From NCBI RefSeq assembly GCF_003605435.1, contig NZ_QXQB01000002.1:310001-374000 (forward strand): DNA of 64,000 bases. The letters are read 5' to 3'. This document shows, piece after piece, positions 44,176 through 52,831 of this stretch. Within the stretch, counting starts at the first letter, position 1; every line of letters begins with the position of its first letter. A program made the translations under genes and the position numbers. The notes below the pieces were generated by a model. The model saw nothing but the letters and a program-made list of their open reading frames with translations. It had not been told where the DNA came from and ran no database searches. This DNA is from Paenibacillus pinisoli (lineage in GTDB: Bacteria > Bacillota > Bacilli > Paenibacillales > Paenibacillaceae).

Positions 44176-45165
44176 TCACCTATCGCTCTTAACCAATAAA
44201 TATAAAAAGTAAGGAGCGCCAATCAAGGCCACAATTACACCTGCCGGAATTTCGGTATTGGCTACCGCCATCTTGCCGATAGCATCCGCGATTACAACCA
44301 ATCCGCCTCCTATCAATAGGCATGCGGGGATCATCCGTATATGCCCGCGAAACAGCCGTCTGACCAAATGCGGAACGACTAGCCCTACAAATCCGATGCT
44401 TCCGCTAACGGCAACCGCTGGCGCTGCCAACAATACGCTGCATACTAGAAACCAAATGCGATATTTATTGACGGGCACGCCTACACTGATGGCCACCGGA
44501 TCGTTGAACTTCATTACATCCAATATACGGTGATGGTGAAGGAGCAAAGGGACAATAATAATGAGCCACGGCAGCATAGCATAGACATGATTCCAGTTGC
44601 TATTGCCTATATTCCCTGCCAGCCACACCTTGATCATCTGATATTGCGAAGGCTCCAGCACATAGGTCAGCACAATCATAAATGCGCTAATCGCAGCCGC
44701 TATAGCAACGCCTGTATAGATTAATCGAATAGGAATAATGCCATGATGCCGATCATAGGAAAGCAAAAATAACAGGGCGACCACGATAAATCCGCCTATA
44801 AGAGCATAGAACGGCTGAACCGTAGTATGCAGGCCGGTAGTGCTGTGTTGCAGGAGCAGAAACAGCATCATCGACAAGCCCGCCCCGGCATTGATCCCCA
44901 ATATGCCCGGATCCGCCAATGCATTGCGGCTTATGGCTTGCAGCAGCATGCCGGCCAGCGCCAGCGCCCCGCCAACCAGAAAAGCCAGTATCATGCGCGG
45001 AATGCGAAATTGGAACAGGACCAACTCCTGCCTCGAAGTGCCATTCCCCCATATCGTTTGCCATAGTTCTGGCAAGCTTAAGCTGCTTTGACCGGTCGAT
45101 ATGCTATAAATAAAGCCGAGAAGTATAATTATGGAGATGATGATAAACTTCCATGTTAGTTTCAC
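44176..45165 (-). CDS. FecCD-family siderophore ABC permease (FeuC-like)
   Basis: A 329-aa permease with eight to ten membrane segments. The FecCD signature LALAGMLLQAISRNALADPGILGI cut over about 65-90 and GSIGFVGLVVPHLVRRL near 245 couple it to the ATPase. Its GTG start shares one base with the stop of the partner permease gene (TAGTG), a tight translational coupling. No ATPase gene follows; in B. subtilis the comparable FeuBC channel uses a distant ATPase. It is the last gene of the Fur-controlled operon. Confidence 0.93.
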   Translation of the reverse strand: MKLTWKFIIISIIILLGFIYSISTGQSSLSLPELWQTIWGNGTSRQELVLFQFRIPRMILAFLVGGALALAGMLLQAISRNALADPGILGINAGAGLSMMLFLLLQHSTTGLHTTVQPFYALIGGFIVVALLFLLSYDRHHGIIPIRLIYTGVAIAAAISAFMIVLTYVLEPSQYQMIKVWLAGNIGNSNWNHVYAMLPWLIIIVPLLLHHHRILDVMKFNDPVAISVGVPVNKYRIWFLVCSVLLAAPAVAVSGSIGFVGLVVPHLVRRLFRGHIRMIPACLLIGGGLVVIADAIGKMAVANTEIPAGVIVALIGAPYFLYLLVKSDR

Positions 45166-46253
45166 TACAGCTCCCGCCTTTCTTTACGCGCCAAAAAAAG
45201 AAAGAACGGAACGCCGATAACAGCAATGACAGCGCCGACAGGAATTTCATAAGGGGCATTGACGATTCGCGCCGCCAGATCAGCCAGCACCACAAGAATC
45301 GCCCCCATAATGGCGGATAACGGAATAATATAGCGGTACTCCACCCCGACCAAATAACGTACCAGGTGAGGAGCCATCAGCCCGATAAAGCTTACCGATC
45401 CCGCTAGCGCGCATGAAATCCCAGCCAGCAAAAAAGCGGCTACCAGAGAGAGATTTTTCACCAGCTTGATAGGAACGCCAAGCCCTTCCGCTGTCTCATC
45501 CCCTACGGATAATATGGTGATCGACCTTGAGACGGCGATAGCCAGCAACAGAGCAAGGAGCATCCATGGCAGCATTTGCTGCAAATGTTCCATTTTAATA
45601 CCGTTTAAGCCCCCTCCGTACCAAAAAGCCACCTGCTGTGCCACGGAAAAAAAGATGCTTATTCCTTCGCTTAAGGCCGTTAGCATGGCGGATATTGCAG
45701 CGCCGGCCAACACAAGCCGGATAGGCGTCAAGCCCCGTCTGCTTAATAAACCAACGCTAAATACTAAGCCTGCTCCTAATGCCGCTCCCAGAACACACAG
45801 CCAGAGCGTCCCCGTGAAGGAAAGCGCCGGCAGGAACACCATTGCGAGGACCAGCATGACCCCTGCTCCGGCATTCAGGCCAAGAATGCCCGAATCAGCC
45901 AAAGGATTGCGGCTAATGCCTTGCATAATCGCACCGCTTACAGCAAAGCCCGCTCCTGTAGCCATAGCCGCGAGCACGCGAGGCAAGCGAATGGTCTGAA
46001 TCACATGGTGGGCAGCAGCCGTATGATCATATGCAAAGATCGACGTCAGCACATCTGCAAACGGTATTCTTTTTGCACCCAGCGACATAGCAAGGACTAA
46101 CGCGCCCATTAATAGCAAAAGCATGAAGATAAGCAATAATACAAAAGAGAGCTTTTTTGCTCCTGTTAAAGATAATTCTTGCGCATTTGAGGCCAATGTT
46201 TCCAACCCTTCCCCTTCGCTTTGCAAAAAGAGCCAGCCAAGGGCCAGCTCCAA
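45165..46253 (-). CDS. FecCD-family siderophore ABC permease (FeuB-like)
   Basis: A permease of about 340-360 aa with the same signatures (GFAVSGAIMQGISRNPLADSG; GSVSFIGLMAPHLVRYL). The start is not certain. The longest frame starts at TTG 46253 and would add a 40-residue polar leader; a TTG about 20 codons further in has GGGGAAGGG at better spacing. Membrane segments begin at LSFVLLLIFMLLLLMGAL in either case. It lies 24 bp after the esterase gene and overlaps the second permease by one base. Confidence 0.9.
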   Translation of the reverse strand: MELALGWLFLQSEGEGLETLASNAQELSLTGAKKLSFVLLLIFMLLLLMGALVLAMSLGAKRIPFADVLTSIFAYDHTAAAHHVIQTIRLPRVLAAMATGAGFAVSGAIMQGISRNPLADSGILGLNAGAGVMLVLAMVFLPALSFTGTLWLCVLGAALGAGLVFSVGLLSRRGLTPIRLVLAGAAISAMLTALSEGISIFFSVAQQVAFWYGGGLNGIKMEHLQQMLPWMLLALLLAIAVSRSITILSVGDETAEGLGVPIKLVKNLSLVAAFLLAGISCALAGSVSFIGLMAPHLVRYLVGVEYRYIIPLSAIMGAILVVLADLAARIVNAPYEIPVGAVIAVIGVPFFLFLARKERREL

Positions 46254-46277
46254 TGCAGAACGAATATGATGTCCAAC

Positions 46278-47093
46278 TCAATTGGATGTCGCGGCAAGCC
46301 AAAATTTCACCGCCCGGCTAATCGCGCCAGGTATGACACTCACATGCTCTTCTTGCTCAAGCAGCGCCCAGCTTGCTTCAAAGCCTGGAACGCGGAGAGA
46401 CATCATGTCCGCGCATAGATTCATACTGTCCTTAACCATGTAGTCAAGCTCATCTCCGCCGGCAATCATAAGCGCTTTGGGCAATGGGCTTATCGCATTG
46501 CTATTCAAATCTGCTTTGAACGCTTCATACTCGTCTAGCAGCGCGTAATCATTCCACCAGATGGAAGCGCTGCTCGCCACATAATGGGAGAACAATGCCG
46601 GCTGCGCGAATAAGGCATGAAGAACGAACAGCCCTCCAAATGAATGGCCAAACAGTGCTTGCTTCCGCTTATTGATGGCGAACCGCTGTGCCACAGCCGG
46701 CATTATCTCCTTTTCAAAAAGGGCCAGCAGCTCATCCGCCCCTCCGTATTCCGGCCAAGGCTCTCCGTTAGGACGCAGCGGCAAATTGGCAAGCTCGGCC
46801 GGCATCGTCAGATCATAAGTTCGGCGCATGGTGTCAAAGGCTTCACCGCCCGGGTAACCGATCCCGACTACAACAGCCGGCTGGTATCCTTTGGGCTTGC
46901 GCGTCAACAATCGGGTGATTTCGGCCGCGGTTTCGAACAGTCCGTTGCCATCCAGCACATAGATGACGCCATAGCCGCCCTCTGCCGGCTCGTCGAATGG
47001 CTTTGCAATAAATATTTCATAGTCCAATTGATTGCTTCTACTCGTTATCAGCATCGTTTCATAATTGGGTTTGACGTATGGCCTGATGATCAT
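46278..47093 (-). CDS. Siderophore esterase-like alpha/beta hydrolase (BesA/IroE type)
   Basis: A 271-aa cytosolic hydrolase of the Fes/IroE/BesA group, which releases iron by cleaving catecholate trilactone siderophores. The nucleophile is in LFGHSFGGLFVLHAL, and the later GGDELDYM and EEHVSVIPGA supply the likely acid and His. ATG 47093 overlaps the stop of the binding protein gene (ATGA). The frame extends upstream to 47216 inside that gene and is not supported. No signal peptide, so it works after uptake. The gene order places it in the uptake operon, between the binding protein and the permeases. Confidence 0.9.
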   Translation of the reverse strand: MIIRPYVKPNYETMLITSRSNQLDYEIFIAKPFDEPAEGGYGVIYVLDGNGLFETAAEITRLLTRKPKGYQPAVVVGIGYPGGEAFDTMRRTYDLTMPAELANLPLRPNGEPWPEYGGADELLALFEKEIMPAVAQRFAINKRKQALFGHSFGGLFVLHALFAQPALFSHYVASSASIWWNDYALLDEYEAFKADLNSNAISPLPKALMIAGGDELDYMVKDSMNLCADMMSLRVPGFEASWALLEQEEHVSVIPGAISRAVKFWLAATSN

Positions 47094-48100
47094 GGCTGCA
47101 AGAACGCTACGATATCGGCCATTGTTTTCTGGTAAGCGATTAAGCCGCTTGATCGCCAATGATCGCCTTTCACGTCGAACACTTGGCCGGCTTGAACGGC
47201 TGGCAGCGCAGTCCATAACGGGCTGGCTTTAATGTCTGCCAGGAATGGATCTCCAAGGCCATCATTATTGTTGATAAATATATAATCAGCGTCTAGGTCA
47301 GACAGCATTTCAAGCGAGATATCGGCAGACATTTCTCCTTCTACAAGCGCGCTTTGAGCAAATCCCAGCTCACTAAGCACATAACCCCCGTAATGGAAGT
47401 TGCCGACCAGGAATATTGCGCGGGCATTCGCATTAATATAGATCGCTTTTTTATCGGCGGAGATGCCCGCCAGCTTCGCTTTTGTTTCTTCCAGCTTGGC
47501 ATGATAAGCCGCAATAGCTTCTGCCGCTTTATCCTCCAGCCCCAGCAATTCCGCAATCGTCTCCGTTGCTTCCACCACGTTGCCAAGCGCATTCTTGAAT
47601 ACGTAGGTTGGGGCGATCTGCGAATAGTTTTCATGAACGCCATTCTGCGCATAGAAAGAGGTTGGGAATATAATGAGCTCCGGCTCCAAATCTACGACAG
47701 ATTCCGGAGATGGAACGCCATTGGCAAAGCTGATTTCTTTGACGCCGCCAAGTGTATCCTGCAAATATTGCTGCGGCTTCTCGCCGGTAGACCATTGTGC
47801 CACTGGAGTTACGCCAAGCGTAACCAGATAATCCTCGAGGCCAGGCGCATATACCTTTTGTACAGTTCCAGGTATGTTGACGGTATTGCCTACCTGATCC
47901 GTTACGACAAACGCTTCTCTGGGAGCCGAACTCGGTTCACTAACAGCCGGCTCCTCCGCTGCACCTGATTCGCTGGTTGGTGATGGAGCAGGCGTTGTCC
48001 CAGAGTCAGCATCCTTATTGCTGCCGCAAGCTGCCAGTACAATGGATAATAGACCCGCCATAACAACATAACTTAATTTTTTCGCGTTAAACCACTTCAT
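47090..48100 (-). CDS. Iron-siderophore binding lipoprotein (FeuA/FepB-like)
   Basis: A 336-aa lipoprotein of the TroA-like/PBP fold. Signal peptide with lipobox LAAC (about residues 22-25), then an acidic Ser/Pro linker, then the binding domain beginning EAFVVTDQVGNTVNIPGTVQKVYAPG. It captures ferri-siderophore outside the membrane. AAGGGAGAGGG precedes ATG 48100. A Fur box lies at 48132-48146, just upstream. It starts the operon with the esterase and two permeases. Confidence 0.94.
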   Translation of the reverse strand: MKWFNAKKLSYVVMAGLLSIVLAACGSNKDADSGTTPAPSPTSESGAAEEPAVSEPSSAPREAFVVTDQVGNTVNIPGTVQKVYAPGLEDYLVTLGVTPVAQWSTGEKPQQYLQDTLGGVKEISFANGVPSPESVVDLEPELIIFPTSFYAQNGVHENYSQIAPTYVFKNALGNVVEATETIAELLGLEDKAAEAIAAYHAKLEETKAKLAGISADKKAIYINANARAIFLVGNFHYGGYVLSELGFAQSALVEGEMSADISLEMLSDLDADYIFINNNDGLGDPFLADIKASPLWTALPAVQAGQVFDVKGDHWRSSGLIAYQKTMADIVAFLQP

Positions 48101-48131
48101 GATGGACTTTCCCTCTCCCTTAAATTCTCAA

Positions 48132-48146
48132 TAATAATCATTCTCA
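48132..48146. promoter_or_regulatory. Fur box before the siderophore uptake operon
   Basis: On the minus strand TGAGAATGATTATTA matches the 7-1-7 Fur consensus (TGATAATNATTATCA) at 13 of 15 positions. It lies 32 bp upstream of the binding protein gene, near a -10-like TATACT, and predicts repression under iron sufficiency. Confidence 0.85.
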
Positions 48147-48212
48147 GTATTGAGTATATAAGAGATAAGCCACATTGACCATGCAACATATTACGATTGG
48201 CCATGTACATTT

Positions 48213-49325
48213 TCAAGGTATCAGCATCACAGCAACTTCCTCTAGCATTCGCCTTAAAGCAACAGGGGAATATTCAAACCACGGATCGGAATGAACGACA
48301 TAGATTTGCTGATGCTTACTCGCCTCCAGCCCTCTGAATCCGGCATCCCGCTGCAAGTGATGCCATGTCGCCCTAGACTCATCATCCGGACATATAATGG
48401 TGAACAGCTTGTCTACCTTTAATTGGCTTAGCTGATCAAACGTAATTTCGTTATTATACAGTCCATCATGCTCATAACTGGGAACCGCTCCTAAATCTTT
48501 GAATAACAAATGTTGAATGCCTGAATTGCAATAAGCAAATATTCGCTGCTGATAGATACGAATAACCATCATCCTCGGCGGATCGGCTTCCCAGTTCAAC
48601 GCTCGGCGAATGTCTTCCAGTCTTGCCTGATATTCCATGATCCACTGCTTCGCTTCCTCCCCTTTGTTCAATCGGTCGGCAAGCTCTGTCAATGCGAATA
48701 AGCAGTCCTGTCTGTCATCCAGCCAATAGACCGGAAAATGCTCCTCCATCCGCTTAACCAGCTCCGGCGGCACTTCTTTGGGCGAGATGAGCAGATCCAG
48801 CGGCAAATGATAGAGCTCGTTCGGAATGCAGTAATTTTTGTTTTTGGTTAAGGAAACCTTATGCTCGATTTGATCCGGCCACAGATTATAATAATAGGGT
48901 GTCCATTTGGCGCTTAAAGGGGCTGCGAATGGGATCATTCCCGCCGCATGCAAATAGCCCATCATATTGCCTGTTACCACAGCGATATGGGATTTTTGCT
49001 GGCTGGTGTACATCGTTGGGGAGATGCCCTCCACCTTTTTGAACACGCGGCTAAAATAAAATTCATCGCTGTAGCCGACAGCCTCCGCTATCGGCTTCAA
49101 TCGGGCGCCTTCCTGTTGCAATAATTGCTTGGCCTTCTGAATACGCAGCTGTGTCACAAACTCCATTGGGCTTTGAATGAATTGCTGCTTGAACGCTGAG
49201 GAAAAGTAGCTCGGACTAAGGCCCGTAAGGTTCGCCAAATGGTCTAAAGTGAGCGGCTTTGTGAAGTTCTCCTCTATATAAAGCTTAACCTCGCTTAAAT
49301 CCGTTTTCTGAAATGGTTTTTGCAT
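48213..49325 (-). CDS. AraC-type regulator with periplasmic-binding domain (Btr-like)
   Basis: A 370-aa transcriptional activator that senses ferri-siderophore. The AraC double helix-turn-helix is N-terminal (residues about 10-105: LDHLANLTGLSPSYFSSAF; EAVGYSDEFYFSRVFKKVEG). The C-terminal domain resembles a siderophore-binding protein (about 125-370), exactly the layout of B. subtilis Btr. It should activate the divergent-in-role but co-oriented uptake operon downstream. AAAGGTGA six bases upstream sets ATG 49325; the longer frame to 49367 runs into the Fur box. A perfect Fur box lies 27 bp upstream. Confidence 0.94.
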   Translation of the reverse strand: MQKPFQKTDLSEVKLYIEENFTKPLTLDHLANLTGLSPSYFSSAFKQQFIQSPMEFVTQLRIQKAKQLLQQEGARLKPIAEAVGYSDEFYFSRVFKKVEGISPTMYTSQQKSHIAVVTGNMMGYLHAAGMIPFAAPLSAKWTPYYYNLWPDQIEHKVSLTKNKNYCIPNELYHLPLDLLISPKEVPPELVKRMEEHFPVYWLDDRQDCLFALTELADRLNKGEEAKQWIMEYQARLEDIRRALNWEADPPRMMVIRIYQQRIFAYCNSGIQHLLFKDLGAVPSYEHDGLYNNEITFDQLSQLKVDKLFTIICPDDESRATWHHLQRDAGFRGLEASKHQQIYVVHSDPWFEYSPVALRRMLEEVAVMLIP

Positions 49326-49351
49326 GCGGTCACCTTTACCTATCCACGTAC

Positions 49352-49366
49352 TGATAATTATTATCA
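49352..49366. promoter_or_regulatory. Perfect 7-1-7 Fur box before the Btr-like gene
   Basis: TGATAAT-T-ATTATCA is a perfect palindrome and matches the Fur consensus at all 15 positions. It places the regulator gene itself under iron control. Confidence 0.92.
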
Positions 49367-49436
49367 ATTATACTTTGCTTTCATGAACCTAGCAATGATG
49401 GAGCAGATAAATTGATTCAGACTGGCTTCCTTTACA

Positions 49437-50336
49437 TTACCATTCTTTGATCAGATTTTGATTTTGCACACGTTCAAGGAACAAAGTAGAATTGATGACC
49501 AGATTTTCTATAGGACATGTTCGTCCGAGAATCCGCCACCCCTGCTTGCTCAAATCCGCTTCATCGATCGCTTCATACATGATTTGCCGCATCCCCTCTG
49601 CTGTACGAATAGCTACTATAGGATCAGAAGCAGTGTGAATAATTCGTTCAAGCACTTCCTGCTTATTGTGAACCAGACTAGCCACAAAGATATGGCGATA
49701 AGGGCTGTAGTCGAATTGTGATCCATTCCCCATTACAACCGTAACTTTACCCGTTAATCCCAAGCGCTCAAGCAATAAACAGGAGGCATCATAGGCAATC
49801 GAATCCATTTCCAGACAGATCACATTGGCATTACTTAATTGGTGTAGAATAATCCCACTTAGCGGCATCGGGCCGCTGCCTACAAAGATAATAGGCAGCT
49901 TATCTGCGCTGCCTTTCTCGCGAATGAACGGATAAAGCATAGACAGCTCCTGACTGACTAGAGCACTATATATCGTCCAGGCAGATAACCCTGTTAACGT
50001 ATCCAATACGGAGCTTTCAGAATTGCCAATAGCCCGAGAATCGCTAAGCTCCGCCAGAAATTCGGCTTCTGACAGCTTATCCCGCAATTGTCGCTGATTC
50101 ATTCGAATATACTCGTGGCTTAGAACGGATTGGATTTCCTCAGGCAAATAGCGTGATCGTAACTGAAGTGAAAGGTGATTAACGATGTTCTTTACTACAG
50201 GATTGGCAGGAGACAGATCTAATTCCTTCTGGAGAAGCTCGTTGGCTTTACGTATCCAATCGATAAGATGGTCAACCCTTTGCGTGCTTGGGGCGTTAAC
50301 CGTATGTATGGCAGAACTAATGGAGTAAGCTTTCAT
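49437..50336 (-). CDS. Nicotianamine-synthase-like protein (CntL/NAS family)
   Basis: A 299-aa SAM-dependent aminobutyryl-transferase-like protein. The N-terminal half is helical (HLIDWIRKANELLQKEL), and the C-terminal Rossmann half carries the NAS-family signature FVGSGPMPLSGIILHQL followed by VICLEMDSIAYDAS, with later ASLVHNKQEVLERI. CntL and plant nicotianamine synthase use SAM as 3-amino-3-carboxypropyl donor to build metallophores (staphylopine, bacillopaline, nicotianamine). CntM-like dehydrogenase and export genes are absent here. GGAGG precedes ATG 50336. It lies downstream of a dihydrouridine synthase and upstream of the siderophore locus, with its own start and no overlap. The family assignment is a motif judgement. 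Confidence 0.8.
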   Translation of the reverse strand: MKAYSISSAIHTVNAPSTQRVDHLIDWIRKANELLQKELDLSPANPVVKNIVNHLSLQLRSRYLPEEIQSVLSHEYIRMNQRQLRDKLSEAEFLAELSDSRAIGNSESSVLDTLTGLSAWTIYSALVSQELSMLYPFIREKGSADKLPIIFVGSGPMPLSGIILHQLSNANVICLEMDSIAYDASCLLLERLGLTGKVTVVMGNGSQFDYSPYRHIFVASLVHNKQEVLERIIHTASDPIVAIRTAEGMRQIMYEAIDEADLSKQGWRILGRTCPIENLVINSTLFLERVQNQNLIKEW

Positions 50337-50440
50337 TTCCCCAATTCCTCCCTCACTCTACAACCTATTGCTTACTACCAAATATATTAGTATGGTCAAA
50401 GATTTAGAAGAATATTGGGATTTAAATACCTAACCTAAAG

Positions 50441-50468
50441 AAAAGAAGCAGCCGATAAGACTGCTTCC
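50441..50468 (-). terminator. Terminator of the dihydrouridine synthase gene
   Basis: On the minus strand GAAGCAG and CTGCTTC flank a TCTTATCGG loop, followed by TTTTCTTT, 23 bp after the stop codon. Confidence 0.85.
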
Positions 50469-50491
50469 CCGTCGTGATTCAACTATTCTCT

Positions 50492-51478
50492 TCAAGCTTC
50501 TTCAAGCACACCATCAGCATTCAATTCAAAAGCATGCAGAAGCTCGCGTACCTCATCTGTCGACTTTGTGCTCATCAATTGATTTCGCAGCTCGCTTGCC
50601 CCTCGAAATCCTTTGACATATACCTTAAAAAATCGTAGAAGCGCTTTATAGGCGCGTGTCTCTAGTTCTGTTGAATATTGATCATATAGATCAAGATGCA
50701 GCCTTAGCAGGTCCAGCAGTTCTTCACTGCTATGCTCTCTCGGCTCTTGTTCAAAGGCAAAGGGATTATGGAAGATCCCTCTCCCGATCATGATCCCGTC
50801 CACGCCATATTGCTCAGCAAGCTCTAAGCCCTTCTTCCGGTCAGGAATATCTCCATTGATCGTGAGCAGAGTATCTGGGGCTATACGGTCTCGAAGCTCC
50901 TTAATGGCCGGAATAAGCTCCCAATGGGCATCGACCAGGCTCATTTCCTTTCTTGTACGGAGATGGATAGACAGATTAGCAATATCTTGCTTCAAAATAT
51001 GGGTCAGCCAATCCCGCCACTCCTCTATATCGTTGTAGCCGAGCCTTGTTTTCACACTGACAGGCAATCCGCCCGCTTTGGCCGCTTGAATGATATCTGC
51101 CGCAAGCTCTGGATGCAGAATAAGGCCGCTTCCCTTGCCTTTCGTGGCAACATTGTGCACGGGACAGCCCATATTGATATCTATGCCTTTGAAGCCAAGC
51201 TTAGCCATGCCAATGCTCATTTCCTTAAAATATTCAGGCTTATCCCCCCAAATATGCGCAACCATCGGCTGTTCATCTTCGGTGAACGTTAGACGTCCCC
51301 GCACGCCATAAGTACCCTCAGGATGACAATAGCTCTCCGTGTTCGTAAACTCTGTAAAAAACACATCGGGTCTGCCTGCTTTACTAACTACATGGCGAAA
51401 AACAACATCCGTTACATCTTCCATAGGTGCAAGTATAAAAAACGGGCGAGGCAACTCGCGCCAAAAATTATTAATCAC
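50492..51478 (-). CDS. tRNA-dihydrouridine synthase
   Basis: A 328-aa FMN enzyme that reduces uridine to dihydrouridine in tRNA using NADPH. Residues 10-30 hold [17 protein letters not shown], the FMN and active-site part is [22 protein letters not shown] with the catalytic Cys (NMGCPV), and SVKTRLGYN and [26 protein letters not shown] complete the phosphate site. The subgroup is the DusB/DusC-like one with a helical C-terminal domain (from about 240). The ribosome site AGAGGATTTG before ATG 51478 is acceptable. It stands alone. Confidence 0.95.
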   Translation of the reverse strand: MINNFWRELPRPFFILAPMEDVTDVVFRHVVSKAGRPDVFFTEFTNTESYCHPEGTYGVRGRLTFTEDEQPMVAHIWGDKPEYFKEMSIGMAKLGFKGIDINMGCPVHNVATKGKGSGLILHPELAADIIQAAKAGGLPVSVKTRLGYNDIEEWRDWLTHILKQDIANLSIHLRTRKEMSLVDAHWELIPAIKELRDRIAPDTLLTINGDIPDRKKGLELAEQYGVDGIMIGRGIFHNPFAFEQEPREHSSEELLDLLRLHLDLYDQYSTELETRAYKALLRFFKVYVKGFRGASELRNQLMSTKSTDEVRELLHAFELNADGVLEEA

Positions 51479-51604
51479 TGCCAGTTCAAATCCTCTCTTA
51501 TAGATACAGCGCTATTATTATTTGAAAATATATTCATAGTAACACATCTTAATTATTTTTAGTCTTCAAATAAGGTCTAAATAATTTTACCAATAGATAG
51601 CGGA

Positions 51605-52228
51605 TCAACTCAACCGCTTAATCACTTTCTCCACTCGCTTGCGTTTTGTGTCTTTGTCAATCTCGTCGAGTCGTGAGGAAAGCGTATGGATGAAGTGTGC
51701 TTTGTTGCTAGCGTTAACGATGGATATGGCCTTCTCCGCATACATGGGCAGTTGATTGGTCGGACAACTCTTAAGCTGCTCGATGAGCAAGTTGAATGCA
51801 TGATCCGCATAGGCTTGGATGGAACAAAGCTTAATCAGGATATTGACTCCGTGATCCTTGGTGATTACCGATCCTTTGTTCATGCGATCAACAATCTGTT
51901 CAAGTCCTTCATATATGATTTCCGGATTTTCAAGAGTTATCGCATCTAGTGCTGTCATAGCGCCCCATACCAGTCGATTGTTCTTATGTTCAAGCAATGT
52001 TAAAAACTCTTTGCTGTATCCAGCAATCAAAGACGGCTTGAGGCTTCCAATTTCATAGAGAATTTTAATACAATCGCTTTGAATGTTCTTGTCTTTGTTA
52101 TGTAAGTGACCAATAAGCTCTGTCACAGCTTCTCTATCTGCCCTGCCCGCAATATCTCTCGCCAGCTCCTGGTTAGGACCTTCGTCATTGCGATTGAGCG
52201 TCGTTGCCAATTTATCTACGATGGTCAT
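51605..52228 (-). CDS. HEAT-repeat protein of unknown function
   Basis: A 207-aa all-helical soluble protein with at least five HEAT-like helix pairs (for example DREAVTELIGHLHNKDKNIQSDCIKILYEIG cut over two helices). No signal peptide. Function unknown; these small solenoids generally bind a protein or peptide. AAAGGAG precedes ATG 52228 at normal spacing. It has lower GC than its neighbours. Confidence 0.85.
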   Translation of the reverse strand: MTIVDKLATTLNRNDEGPNQELARDIAGRADREAVTELIGHLHNKDKNIQSDCIKILYEIGSLKPSLIAGYSKEFLTLLEHKNNRLVWGAMTALDAITLENPEIIYEGLEQIVDRMNKGSVITKDHGVNILIKLCSIQAYADHAFNLLIEQLKSCPTNQLPMYAEKAISIVNASNKAHFIHTLSSRLDEIDKDTKRKRVEKVIKRLS

Positions 52229-52342
52229 CTGTTGTTCTCCTTTAAGCGGTTAGGCATCTCAATCTTCTTGAAAGCACATCTTTATTATAGCCTGACCTCG
52301 AGTCGTTTCAATCCGTGTGGATCAACTCCGCCGACGATGCCC

Positions 52343-52376
52343 AAAAAAGCCTGTGCAATAGATGCACAGACTTTTC
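52343..52376 (-). terminator. Terminator of the 83-aa gene
   Basis: On the minus strand CTGTGCA and TGCACAG form a 7-bp stem around TCTAT, followed by GCTTTTTT. It lies 64 bp after the stop of the gene at 52440-52691. Confidence 0.75.
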
Positions 52377-52439
52377 AGACTTCATGCCAGCTTTTTAGAC
52401 AACTAATCTTCTGCAGCAGCTGGAATATCTAAGCGATGC

Positions 52440-52691
52440 TTAAAGGTCCTTGGCAATATGCGGTTTGCTATAATGACTGGTTCCTCCTGAGCCAACTAGC
52501 ACTGTACCGCCTTTGTTGAAGATGAGTAATTTGCTTGTCCCCGAGGTAAGCAGTACCGTTACTTTGGCATGATTTCTGGCTGCGGTATAAATGACATAAC
52601 CGCTCTTGCTCACCGATGTTCTCCAGTTGTCATCAAATTCCGACCTCGCGACCCGATTCGAATAGACTTGGTTTTCAACCCTTCTGGCCAT
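52440..52691 (-). CDS. Small hypothetical protein, 83 aa
   Basis: A short basic, Ser/Thr/Gly-rich protein with a beta-strand pattern (SGYVIYTAARNHAKVTVLL; KLLIFNKGGTVLVGSGG). No domain recognised and no signal peptide. A strong GGAAAGGGGGCGGG lies just before ATG 52691. A terminator follows, so it is a one-gene unit. Confidence 0.6.
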   Translation of the reverse strand: MARRVENQVYSNRVARSEFDDNWRTSVSKSGYVIYTAARNHAKVTVLLTSGTSKLLIFNKGGTVLVGSGGTSHYSKPHIAKDL

Positions 52692-52831
52692 AACCCCCGC
52701 CCCCTTTCCAATACCTCAAATACGTTCCATATATTTTATGCGAGAACGGTATTTTGGAGTGGACAGGTTAGGGGTCTCTTTCCTTGCTTCATCAATGTCG
52801 GGTGCTGAGGGAGGGCAGGCCTATTCCATCA

